Of a DNA stretch of 23,596 bases, positions 14,818-23,156 are shown piece after piece; position 1 is the first letter of the stretch, and the number at the start of each line of letters is the position of its first letter. The notes beneath the pieces were generated by a model, which was not told the origin of the DNA, searched no databases, and worked only from the letters and a program-made list of their open reading frames with translations. The stretch comes from Verrucomicrobiota bacterium (GTDB taxonomy: Bacteria; Verrucomicrobiota; Verrucomicrobiia; Limisphaerales; JADLHS01). The DNA lies in contig JANYBF010000232.1 in assembly GCA_025360895.1 (NCBI GenBank), positions 1 to 23,596 of the forward strand. The letters are read 5' to 3'. The translations under genes were made by a program, and so were the position numbers.

Positions 14818-17733
14818 TCACTGGGGCTTGACGCCTTTGAGCTCCTGCAGGCGCCCGACGATGAAAGCGCTCTCAGGATTGTTCGTCGGCGAATTGGTAA
14901 GGTAGGCCTCGTAATGGCGGATGGCGGTGTTGGTGTCCTTCCGCCGATAGGCGATTTCGCCGAGGCCGTAATACATCTGATGCGCTTTGGGATACTGTTG
15001 TTGCAGCGACTCGTAATCTTTGAGCGCGGCATCCAGTTGATCGCCGCGCAGCTCGGCGATGGCGCGGTAAAACAGCGCCGTCGGATTGTTGGTCTCGAGG
15101 GTCAAGACCCGGTTGAAGGAAGCAACGGCATCCTGGTAAGCGCCGAGTTGCACCTGAAAGCAGCCCTGATTGATCAAGGCGTTGGGATCATTGGGCGTGA
15201 GCCGGAGAATACGTTGCGTTAGCGCGAGGGCATTGGTGTATTGACCATTTTCAGAGTAGGTGCGACAGGCAACGGCCAACAATGAAATATTCGTCGGATT
15301 TTTAGCGAGAGAATCTTCAATCAACTTCGTGGCAGTGGCGGGTTCGTTCTTGGCAAAATAGGCGGCGGCTTCCAAGGTGAACAGGTCGGCGTAGTTGGTG
15401 ACGTCGCCGGTGGCCTTGAGAACTCCGCGAATTTCGCGGGCGAGTTCCAGCGTCCGGTCGGGAAGCTTCTGGCTCAAATTCAACTGCGCCAGCCAGAGGC
15501 GGCTGCCCAAGTCATTGGTCGCAATAGCCCGCACGCGCGCGAAAGCCTGCGCGGCTTGACGTATCAAACCACCCCGCGCGAACACGAAGCCCTGCGCGTA
15601 CGTCAGGCTCGGTTCATCATACGGGCCATTCTGTGACAAGACACCTTCCCAAGAACGGGATTTCCCAAATTGATCTTCGATGGTTGGGTTGGATTCGACC
15701 GCAACCGACTGACCCGCGCGATACTTCTGGTTGAAAATCAAATTAACGTCGGCGACGACGTTGTCCGGGTTAAGTTGCTGGGCGAGTTCAAAGTAGCCGG
15801 CCGCCTTTTCATACTCACCGGCTTTTTGCAATTCGACCCCCCAAGCCACGACCGCCCGGGAATAGTAAGAGCCCAACAGAAGGAAATAGGGATTTCGGAT
15901 GGGTTTTAACTGGATGGCCTTGAAAAATTTGTCGGCAAAGCTCATCCGGCGAGCTGGTTCCGGGGCGGTAGTGATGGGCAGAAGGGTTTGGAGCACTCCC
16001 GCCTTCACTCGGGTCCAGAATTGTTCGTTGCGGGCAATGACTTCCTTCGACGGCGGCGGCGAAATGATTTGTGAGTTGGACAGGGGCGTGAGGTGATGAA
16101 CTAAGCCAAAAAGTTCGTCCGCAAAAAATTCAAGGTAATAGCCGAAGGTGCCGTGCAGGTACACCAACTCGTGGTCCTTGCTGAGTTGCTGCATCAACCC
16201 GACCAGCTCCAAGTCTTCGACTTTTCTGGTTTGCTTTGGTTTGGCCGGTGATACCCATTCTGGATATCGCCGCTTCAGGTAATCGTGGTACTTGGGTACA
16301 GGCAGCCATTGACTACAAAGCAGAATGAAATCACCACTCCGACCGGTACGCGCCAAATGATCCTGCATCAGCCACAGCCGGCGCGGGTCGTCACTGAGAA
16401 TGACGCCTTTTTTTTCCGGGAGATCAACCGCGAGATCGGCAGCGAACTGCCTGATCGCCGGGCCGTTCGTCAGGCGAATTTGAGGGAGGTTACGATAGAC
16501 CAAGATCGCGGGCACAATGAGAAACAGGACGCACACGAACCCGGTGGCGATATATTGCAGGAGGGCCGCCGGGGGCGGCACCGGACGGAGACGCGTGCCA
16601 ACGGCACGAAAGACGAGCAGAAGATAACCACTGTAATAGCCCACACACAGCGCACCCAGAAAGTAAAGTGGCAGGAAGGCCAAGCCAAAACCCACCTTGC
16701 GCGGGCTAAACTCAGGGTCCAGCGAAACCCACAAGCAGGCCAGCAAGATCACCACATGAACCAGGTGAAACATGATGGTGGTCAGGATTAACCCCACGCG
16801 GCTGGGGTCGCCGGAATGGGAAGACCAGCGGATCGAAAGGAGAAAGAGCGGTACCAGCGAAGTCAGGGACAGCAGCAGCAACGTTTGCTTGGGAAAGATA
16901 AACAGCAAATACTTCTGGAACTGGAGATTGCCCTTGAGCAACTGCCAGAACGTCACCTCTTGGGGCGAGTTCAAACTGCCAAGCGTGGGCAACAGCAAAT
17001 ACAGCAGCAGTCCGGCCAAGCCACACAGGGCCATCCGGCTCAAAAAGCGGACATTGAAGAAGCCTCTTTGGCGGGTCCAGACTAGCGCCCCGAGGAACAG
17101 GGGAAAGCAAGCAATCATCGCATGATTGCTGGTGATACCCACGCCAAAAACGCAAGCCGCCCGGTACAGGCGGTCTTCCCGCAAGTCTATTCGATATTCG
17201 AGAATGCTGCGCACAACGTACGCGAACAGAAGCAAATCAAACATCTCGACCGTCCCGTTGGTACCGTGTTCCCAGAAGCTCAGTTCCAGTCCGCACACCA
17301 GCACCGCGAACATCGGAGGCAGCCATGCCAGAGGAATGGGCAAAAGGGATTGCTTGGTGTTGGCGCGTTCCCGCTGTTCGCGAGTACGGTCGTGCGGTAG
17401 CAGGGCGACAGAGCGGGCCAGTTGCACGAGCGCCAGCGCGCCACACAGCGCCGAGAAAAAATTCGTGGCCAGCGGGATCCACCGCTCCGGCAGCCAACGC
17501 AAAGGGAAGGTGACCGCATAGTAGGCGGGCGCCATCAGTTCTGGTTGCCAGATCCATCCCGCCGTACGGACTCCCGCTGGAGCCGCGCCTAGGATTCCCA
17601 GCCAATCCGGCAGAAAAGACAGCGAGCGGTTCAGCGTGAAGGAATACCAAACCAGCGCTGCCAGCCCTAGGATCCAAGGCAGCCAAGCCAGCGTAAAATG
17701 ACTTTTGTTATCCGACTCTCGACCTTTTGTCAT
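14818..17733 (-). CDS. DUF2723 membrane protein with C-terminal TPR repeats
   Basis: A 971-residue protein. Residues about 15-450 form a polytopic membrane domain of DUF2723 type, including the characteristic SFWEHGTNGTVEMFDLLLFA followed by ITSNHAMIACFPLF. This family is thought to be GT-C-like and related to protein O-mannosyltransferases; activity is not established. A soluble middle domain follows (about 460-620). The last 300 or so residues hold several TPR units, for example YEKAAGYFELAQQLNPDN, TNALALTQRILRLTPNDPNA and QDAVASFNRVLTLETNNPTA. I chose the ATG at 17733 (MTKGRESDN); starting at 17820 would overlap the methyltransferase gene. It is the first gene of the tight glycan cluster. 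Confidence 0.88.
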   Translation of the reverse strand: MTKGRESDNKSHFTLAWLPWILGLAALVWYSFTLNRSLSFLPDWLGILGAAPAGVRTAGWIWQPELMAPAYYAVTFPLRWLPERWIPLATNFFSALCGALALVQLARSVALLPHDRTREQRERANTKQSLLPIPLAWLPPMFAVLVCGLELSFWEHGTNGTVEMFDLLLFAYVVRSILEYRIDLREDRLYRAACVFGVGITSNHAMIACFPLFLGALVWTRQRGFFNVRFLSRMALCGLAGLLLYLLLPTLGSLNSPQEVTFWQLLKGNLQFQKYLLFIFPKQTLLLLSLTSLVPLFLLSIRWSSHSGDPSRVGLILTTIMFHLVHVVILLACLWVSLDPEFSPRKVGFGLAFLPLYFLGALCVGYYSGYLLLVFRAVGTRLRPVPPPAALLQYIATGFVCVLFLIVPAILVYRNLPQIRLTNGPAIRQFAADLAVDLPEKKGVILSDDPRRLWLMQDHLARTGRSGDFILLCSQWLPVPKYHDYLKRRYPEWVSPAKPKQTRKVEDLELVGLMQQLSKDHELVYLHGTFGYYLEFFADELFGLVHHLTPLSNSQIISPPPSKEVIARNEQFWTRVKAGVLQTLLPITTAPEPARRMSFADKFFKAIQLKPIRNPYFLLLGSYYSRAVVAWGVELQKAGEYEKAAGYFELAQQLNPDNVVADVNLIFNQKYRAGQSVAVESNPTIEDQFGKSRSWEGVLSQNGPYDEPSLTYAQGFVFARGGLIRQAAQAFARVRAIATNDLGSRLWLAQLNLSQKLPDRTLELAREIRGVLKATGDVTNYADLFTLEAAAYFAKNEPATATKLIEDSLAKNPTNISLLAVACRTYSENGQYTNALALTQRILRLTPNDPNALINQGCFQVQLGAYQDAVASFNRVLTLETNNPTALFYRAIAELRGDQLDAALKDYESLQQQYPKAHQMYYGLGEIAYRRKDTNTAIRHYEAYLTNSPTNNPESAFIVGRLQELKGVKPQ

Positions 17734-17779
17734 GCGGCAGTTCAGTTGAATTGATGCGTCTTCAGTTGGCAAGCTAACA

Positions 17780-18916
17780 TTACAGTGCGCCCGCACGCAC
17801 GTCGGCCACACATTCCACATGTTGCGTTTGGGGGAACATGTCCAACGGCGTCACCCGGGCCACACTAAAGACCCCATCGCGACAGAGAATGTTCAAGTCA
17901 CGCGCCATCGTGGCCGGATGGCAGGAAATGTAGATGATCTGCCCCGGTTGCTGTTCGCGCAGCAGCGCCAAAGTTTGTGGGAGACACCCTTTGCGCGGCG
18001 GATCCAGGACAACGGCCGACGACGACGGTGAAAATCGTTGCAGCAAAGCGGGCAGCGCGGCCTCCACGGTGGCGGCAATAAACTCCCCGTTGGTCCGACC
18101 GCGCGCGGCGGCATTGCGGCGGGCGGCGGCAATGGCCCGCTGATCAAACTCCACGCCCACGAATGACTCGACGGCATCAGCCAGTTCGATTCCGAAAAAG
18201 CCCACGCCACAATATAGGTCAATCAAATGTCGCGCCCCGCCGTCACGCAGCGCCGCGCGCACCACCTCCACCAGTTTTGGCAGAAGGAAGAAATTATTCT
18301 GAAAAAAGGAATCGGGAGGCACTTCCCAATTCTCCGGCGGTATGCGTAGCACGATTTTGATCCCACCCTTGGGCGGCGGATTCGCCCGGACATGCCGAAT
18401 CTGTTCGTTGAGCGCGGGTTCAGCGATCTGGCACTCAAACACGTCTTCCACCAATCCGCAATCGGCCCGCACGAAACCAATGTTCAGCCGTTGCTCCGGC
18501 TTGTTCCACTGGCTGCGGATCATGATCCGATTGCGATAGCCGTAGGGCTGCGGACATGGGACCACCGGAGCGACCAACTCCGGTGGCAAGCCGCCAATTC
18601 GTTGAAATAAGTCCGCCACCTGTTTGCGTTTAATCCGCAGTTGGGCCGGGTACGCAACATGTTGATACTGGCAGCCGCCACACGCACCAAAATGGGCACA
18701 CGCCGGCGTCACGCGCTCCGACGACGGTTGCGTGACGCACACCAGCCGCGCCCGGGCAAAACTCTTTTTCACATCGGTGATTTCCGCCTCCACCACTTCG
18801 CCCACCAGCACGAAGGGGACGAACACGACGAAGTCATCGAGCCTTGCAACCCCCTCCCCGCCAAAGGCGAGATCGGCAATGGTCAAGGAAACTGAGGTGC
18901 CCGGAGCTAGATTCAC
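17780..18916 (-). CDS. rlmD: TrmA/RlmD-family RNA (uracil-5)-methyltransferase
   Basis: A 378-residue SAM-dependent RNA methyltransferase. An N-terminal TRAM domain (1-60) is followed by Fe-S ligands Cys73, Cys79 and Cys82, with Cys161 as the likely fourth; this iron-sulfur set is typical of RlmD and RlmC-type enzymes. The SAM fold has LIDLYCGVGFFGIELA (230-245), the FQNN motif at 204-207 and VVLDPPRKGC (301-310). The catalytic nucleophile is Cys331 (YISCHPATMARDL), with Glu367 as the likely base. The target is probably 23S rRNA U1939, but U747 or dual specificity (RlmCD) cannot be excluded, so the symbol is tentative. It starts at a GTG at 18916, divergent from pdxH. Confidence 0.88.
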   Translation of the reverse strand: MNLAPGTSVSLTIADLAFGGEGVARLDDFVVFVPFVLVGEVVEAEITDVKKSFARARLVCVTQPSSERVTPACAHFGACGGCQYQHVAYPAQLRIKRKQVADLFQRIGGLPPELVAPVVPCPQPYGYRNRIMIRSQWNKPEQRLNIGFVRADCGLVEDVFECQIAEPALNEQIRHVRANPPPKGGIKIVLRIPPENWEVPPDSFFQNNFFLLPKLVEVVRAALRDGGARHLIDLYCGVGFFGIELADAVESFVGVEFDQRAIAAARRNAAARGRTNGEFIAATVEAALPALLQRFSPSSSAVVLDPPRKGCLPQTLALLREQQPGQIIYISCHPATMARDLNILCRDGVFSVARVTPLDMFPQTQHVECVADVRAGAL

Positions 18917-19038
18917 CCCCGCAAACTACGGGCGGCGGGCAGGGGGAGAAAGATTTTTGTCACGCCGCCAAACAATACTTGAGGCCGGCAGCCTTCCTTG
19001 TGGCAACATTGCGTGAAGCACTGTAAACTGCCCGGCAC

Positions 19039-19743
19039 ATGGCCATCGCAGACCTCAGACGTGAATACCGGGCCGGCGGATTGGACCGGCAGGACCTTGC
19101 CGCCGACCCGCTCACGCAATTCCAATCTTGGTTCAGCCACGCCACCGCCGCTCACTCCGGCAGCCGTTGGCGCAAAATTGGTATCGCGCTTTTCAAGCTT
19201 TGGCACGCCATTATTGGCCGTACCTCCGCCGACGTAAACGCCATGGTCCTCGCCACCACTACGGTCGCCGGACAACCCTCCGCCCGCACAGTGTTGCTCA
19301 AAGGCGTTGACTCGCGCGGCTTTATCTTCTTCACCAACTACGAAAGCCGCAAAGGCCAGGAACTCGCCGGCAATCCCAATGCCGCCCTAGCCTTCTACTG
19401 GCCCGAACTCGAACGGCAAGTCTGCGTGGCCGGCGTAGTCACAAAACTGCCGGTGGCGGAATCCGAGGCCTATTTCCAGAGCCGTCCGCGTGGGAGTCAG
19501 CTTGGCGCCTGGGCCTCCAACCAAAGCACGGTCGTTGAAAGCCGTGAATTACTGGACGCGAAATGGCGGGAAATCGCCGCGAGATTTCCCCTCCAGGTAC
19601 CCCTGCCCCCGAATTGGGGCGGCTTCGTGCTGTCGCCCACACGCCTCGAATTCTGGCAGGGCCGGGCCAGCCGCCTGCACGATCGCTTTTGTTACACAAA
19701 GCAAAGGGACGGCATGTGGCACGTTGAACGACTTTCACCTTAA
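19039..19743 (+). CDS. pdxH: Pyridoxamine 5'-phosphate oxidase with an insertion
   Basis: A 234-residue FMN enzyme that oxidises pyridoxine or pyridoxamine 5'-phosphate to PLP. Canonical segments are RREYRAGGLDRQDLAADPL (7-25), ARTVLLKGVD, GFIFFTNYESRKGQEL, FYWPELERQVCVAG, YFQSRPRGSQLGAWAS and the C-terminal LEFWQGRASRLHDRF. Between SHATAA and DVNAMVLAT, where E. coli PdxH has only a few residues, this protein carries about 20 extra residues (roughly 39-61) rich in Arg/Lys, Trp and aliphatic residues. The reading frame is intact on both sides, so it is an insertion and not an error-prone frame. Its PLP product serves enzymes such as LysA in this window. The start is the ATG at 19039; no Shine-Dalgarno motif is seen. 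Confidence 0.95.
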   Translation: MAIADLRREYRAGGLDRQDLAADPLTQFQSWFSHATAAHSGSRWRKIGIALFKLWHAIIGRTSADVNAMVLATTTVAGQPSARTVLLKGVDSRGFIFFTNYESRKGQELAGNPNAALAFYWPELERQVCVAGVVTKLPVAESEAYFQSRPRGSQLGAWASNQSTVVESRELLDAKWREIAARFPLQVPLPPNWGGFVLSPTRLEFWQGRASRLHDRFCYTKQRDGMWHVERLSP

Positions 19744-19886
19744 ATTCTTGGCCCACGCGGCGAACGAATAGGTAAAACTTTCACTTGCATCTACGCGCGC
19801 CCGGACGAAGTTGCTGCTGGCGTCCGATCCCGGCGGCGCTCTCAAGTCTCACGGCGAACCGCCCTTCCCTTCGGATCCCCAACGCG

Positions 19887-20453
19887 ATGAATGTCACCGA
19901 AGAAATGACGGAAGTCTCACCTCGCAAAGAAGCCTGCACGGTCTTGGTGCTCTACGAAGATCTGGCGACGCGGCAACGGGGCTTGGCGGCGTGCGATTAT
20001 TTAATGCGGAACTTCTGGGCCGAAGTCGAATTCGAGTTTCACTGGTGGCGAACGGATTTTCTCGCGGACACTTCACTGGCTGCCGTTGCTGCGGAAAAGG
20101 CATCCGAGGCCAACCTCATTTTCTTATGTACAGCCGGAACAAAGCAGCTCTCCGCCACCATGATAGCCTGGTTCGACAGCTGGATTGAAAAGCGGCCAGC
20201 CGGCGAAGGCCTGTTGGTGAATCTCGTCACGGGCGAAGCCCCTGCGCATCATCGGCAGATCGGAGAGCTATTCCTCCGCGAGATTTCCCGACGGGCCGAT
20301 TTGGATTATCTTGGGACTTTTCCACAAACCAGCACCGGCACCTACCCGACTTCCGTCATGGACGCAGGATACCGCGCAAGCCAAATGTCCGCCGTGCTCG
20401 ACGGCCTGCTGCGCGAATCACCTCCCCCGCCCCATTTCGGCATTAACGACTGA
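19887..20453 (+). CDS. Protein of unknown function, alpha/beta fold
   Basis: A 188-residue protein I cannot assign to a family. After a polar N-terminus, CTVLVLYEDLATRQRGLAACDYL looks like a first beta strand and helix; WAEVEFEFHWWRTDFLAD and ANLIFLCTAGTKQLSATM look like the next strands of a Rossmann- or flavodoxin-like sheet. No glycine-rich nucleotide loop or metal motif is visible. The end is proline-rich. I chose the ATG at 19887; the open frame begins at 19785 but its first 34 codons are Arg/Pro/Ser-rich and look non-coding. It follows pdxH by 143 bp and converges on gyrA with only 7 bp between the stops, so the two transcripts probably overlap. Confidence 0.7.
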   Translation: MNVTEEMTEVSPRKEACTVLVLYEDLATRQRGLAACDYLMRNFWAEVEFEFHWWRTDFLADTSLAAVAAEKASEANLIFLCTAGTKQLSATMIAWFDSWIEKRPAGEGLLVNLVTGEAPAHHRQIGELFLREISRRADLDYLGTFPQTSTGTYPTSVMDAGYRASQMSAVLDGLLRESPPPPHFGIND

Positions 20454-20460
20454 GGCGCGG

Positions 20461-23127
20461 CTACTTCGCCGGCTCTGACTCGACAGCCGCTTCTTCCTGT
20501 TGTTCCGCGATAACCGGAGCGATCGCTTGGAGTTTGTCGTTGGCATCGAGGTTCACCAACTTTACCCCCATCGTATTGCGCCCGGCTTCGCGGATCCCCT
20601 GCACCGGGATGCGCACCATCTGACCACCGGTGGTGATAAGCATGATTTCGTCCGCGTCATGCACAGTGAGCGCGCCCACCACGTTGCCGGTTTTGTCGCC
20701 GGTCTTCATCGTGATAATGCCCTTGCCGCCGCGGGATTGGACGCGATACTCATCAAATCCGGTGCGTTTGCCGATGCCGTTCGCACCCGCGACCAACAGC
20801 GTGGCGTCCGCCACAACGATCGTCGCTGCCACGAGCGCGTCGTCCTTTTCCAAATTGATGCCACGCACGCCCGTGGCGGAGCGGCCCATGGAGCGCACAT
20901 CCGCTTCGCTGAAACGAATACTCATGCCATCCTTGGTGATAAGGACCACGTCGTCGCCAGGGTCTTTCACCTCGTCATTTTCCACGATGCTGCCGCGCGT
21001 AAACTTGACCTCAATGAGCGCGTCGCCGGGGTCAATGCCGATGGCAATGATGCCACCCTTGCGGACGTTGGAGAACTCGTTGAGCGAGGTTTTCTTCACC
21101 GTGCCCTGTTGGGTGGCAAAGAAAAGCTCGCCGGACTGCTGCCAGGTCACGTCTTTCTTGTTCTCGTCAGTCTTCGACAAAATGCGGATGAGGGCGGCGA
21201 CTTTTTCTCCGGCTTTGAGTTCCAGCAGGTTGGCAATGCTCCGGCCCTTGGACGCGCGGCCCATGTCCGGAATTTCATGGACACGTTCGACATACACGCG
21301 GCCAGTGTTGGTGAAGAACATCAGGTAGTCATGGGTGCTGGCGGTAAACAGGTGTTCGATGAAATCGGAATCTTCCGACGGCTCCGCCTCGCGGGTGGTC
21401 ATACCGATGACGCCTTTGCCGCCGCGGCGCTGCGCGCGGTACTGGCTTACGTTCGTCCGCTTGATAAGGCCGTTATGGGTGAGCGTTATGATCACCCCTT
21501 CGTTGGCAATCAAGTCCTCGATGGCGATCTCACCTTCGTCCGGCACAATTTCAGATTTACGCGGCGTGGCGTGCTTTTCTTTGATGACCTGAAGTTCAGC
21601 CTTGATGATCGCCATCACGCGCGATTCTTTCGCCAGAATGTCGAGCAGGTCCTTGATGACTTCCAAGAGCGCTTTGTATTCCTTCTCCACCTTATCAATT
21701 TCCAGGCCGGTCAATTGATACAGGCGCAATTCCAGAATCGCATCCACCTGCCGTTCGGTCAGGGCGTAGCGCCCGACCACGAGCCGGTCCTCGCTCCGGA
21801 TAAGAATTGCCCACTTCTCGACTTGCGCGCGCGACCACTCGAAGGCCAGCAGTTTCACCCGGGCTTCCTCGCGGTTCTTGCTCGAACGGATGATGTGAAT
21901 GAACTCGTCGAGATTCGCCAGCGCAATGAGATAACCTTCGAGCAACTCGGCGCGCTCCTCGGCCTTTCGCAATTCAAAGCGCGTGCGCCGTAAAATGACT
22001 TCGCGGCGGTGCTCAATGTAACATTGGATGAGTTCCTTGAGATTGAGCGTTTTGGGTTTGCCGTGGTCAATGGCCAGCGCGTTCACGCTGAAGCTGACTT
22101 CCAGTTGCGTGTGCTGGTAAAGATTGTTGATGACCACCTTCGGATTGGCATCCCGCTTGAGTTCCATCACGAGCCGCGTGTGCTCGTCGGACTCGTTGCG
22201 CATCGCGGAGATTTCGGTGATCACCTTTTCGTTGACCAGGTTGGCGATCTGTTCTTCGAGCGCCGCGCGGTTGACGTTGAACGGAATTTGCGTGATGACG
22301 AGCTGCTCACGGTTGCCCTTCATCTCCTCCGAACCAACCCGTCCGCGCAACTTGATGCTGCCCTTGCCGGTCGTGAAATAATTCTTGATGCCTTCCACGC
22401 CGCAAATCATGCCGCCGGTCGGAAAATCCGGACCTTTGATGAACTTCATCAACTCCGGAATCGTGATGTCGGGCTTGTCAATCTGCGCGCAAATGCCGTC
22501 CACGACCTCGCCGAGGTTATGCGGAGCGAGGTTCGTGGCCATGCCCACGGCGATGCCGGTGCCACCATTAACAATGAGATTGGGAAAGGCCGACGGAAAA
22601 ACCGCAGGCTCGGTCATGCGCTCGTCGTAGTTCGGGACAAAGTCCACCGTGTCCTTGTCCATGTCCTGCATCAACGCCGCGCCCAGGTGTGTGAGCCGCG
22701 CCTCGGTATACCGCATCGCCGCCGGCGGATCGTTTTCAATCGAACCAAAGTTGCCCTTGCCGTCCACGAGCCGCTCGCGCATTGCCCACGGCTGAGCCAT
22801 GTGGACCAGGGTCGGATAAATCACCGCCTCGCCGTGCGGATGGTAATTGCCGGACGTGTCGCCGCAAATCTTCGCGCACTTGTAATGCTTGCGTCCCGGA
22901 AACAGCGACAGTTCGTGCATCGCGTAGAGAATGCGGCGTTGCGAAGGTTTAAGGCCGTCGCGGACGTCGGGCAAAGCGCGCGAGATGATCACCGACATCG
23001 AATAGTCGAGGAACGAGTTTTTGATTTCGTCCGCGACGTTGATGATCGCGATTTTCTCGCCCACCGTGTAGGCCCCGCCGGTCGGGGCCGGCGCTGACGG
23101 CGGGGTTGATTCAGTTTCGTCTGGCAT
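20461..23127 (-). CDS. gyrA: DNA gyrase subunit A
   Basis: An 888-residue GyrA, which breaks and rejoins DNA in the A2B2 gyrase that introduces negative supercoils. RALPDVRDGLKPSQRRIL and GNYHPHGEAVIYPTLV lead to AAMRYTEARL with the catalytic Tyr140. The C-terminal propeller holds the GyrA box QRRGGKG (near residue 565) and a second related QSRGGKG (near 797), so DNA wrapping is expected. The tail is acidic (EQQEEAAVESE). At positions equivalent to E. coli Ser83 and Asp87 it has Ala101 and Pro105. It is downstream of gyrB by 29 bp, an operon arrangement. The start is the ATG at 23127. Confidence 0.98.
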   Translation of the reverse strand: MPDETESTPPSAPAPTGGAYTVGEKIAIINVADEIKNSFLDYSMSVIISRALPDVRDGLKPSQRRILYAMHELSLFPGRKHYKCAKICGDTSGNYHPHGEAVIYPTLVHMAQPWAMRERLVDGKGNFGSIENDPPAAMRYTEARLTHLGAALMQDMDKDTVDFVPNYDERMTEPAVFPSAFPNLIVNGGTGIAVGMATNLAPHNLGEVVDGICAQIDKPDITIPELMKFIKGPDFPTGGMICGVEGIKNYFTTGKGSIKLRGRVGSEEMKGNREQLVITQIPFNVNRAALEEQIANLVNEKVITEISAMRNESDEHTRLVMELKRDANPKVVINNLYQHTQLEVSFSVNALAIDHGKPKTLNLKELIQCYIEHRREVILRRTRFELRKAEERAELLEGYLIALANLDEFIHIIRSSKNREEARVKLLAFEWSRAQVEKWAILIRSEDRLVVGRYALTERQVDAILELRLYQLTGLEIDKVEKEYKALLEVIKDLLDILAKESRVMAIIKAELQVIKEKHATPRKSEIVPDEGEIAIEDLIANEGVIITLTHNGLIKRTNVSQYRAQRRGGKGVIGMTTREAEPSEDSDFIEHLFTASTHDYLMFFTNTGRVYVERVHEIPDMGRASKGRSIANLLELKAGEKVAALIRILSKTDENKKDVTWQQSGELFFATQQGTVKKTSLNEFSNVRKGGIIAIGIDPGDALIEVKFTRGSIVENDEVKDPGDDVVLITKDGMSIRFSEADVRSMGRSATGVRGINLEKDDALVAATIVVADATLLVAGANGIGKRTGFDEYRVQSRGGKGIITMKTGDKTGNVVGALTVHDADEIMLITTGGQMVRIPVQGIREAGRNTMGVKLVNLDANDKLQAIAPVIAEQQEEAAVESEPAK

Positions 23128-23156
23128 GGTGCGGATAGCGGAAAATTAGCATAGAA

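Noticed and set aside
13954..15222. 422-codon plus-strand frame opposite the GT4 and DUF2723 genes
   Set aside because: It crosses the boundary of two well-supported minus-strand genes and has no domain features.
18998..19027. TTGTGG-18 bp-TGTAAA in front of pdxH as a promoter
   Set aside because: Both boxes are weak matches and it would leave only about five leader bases, so I did not list it as a feature; it is mentioned only as part of the leaderless idea.
20500..23097. Two long plus-strand frames (about 500 and 360 codons) opposite gyrA
   Set aside because: gyrA on the minus strand is certain, and the plus-strand peptides are His/Arg/Asp-rich shadows with no recognisable motif.
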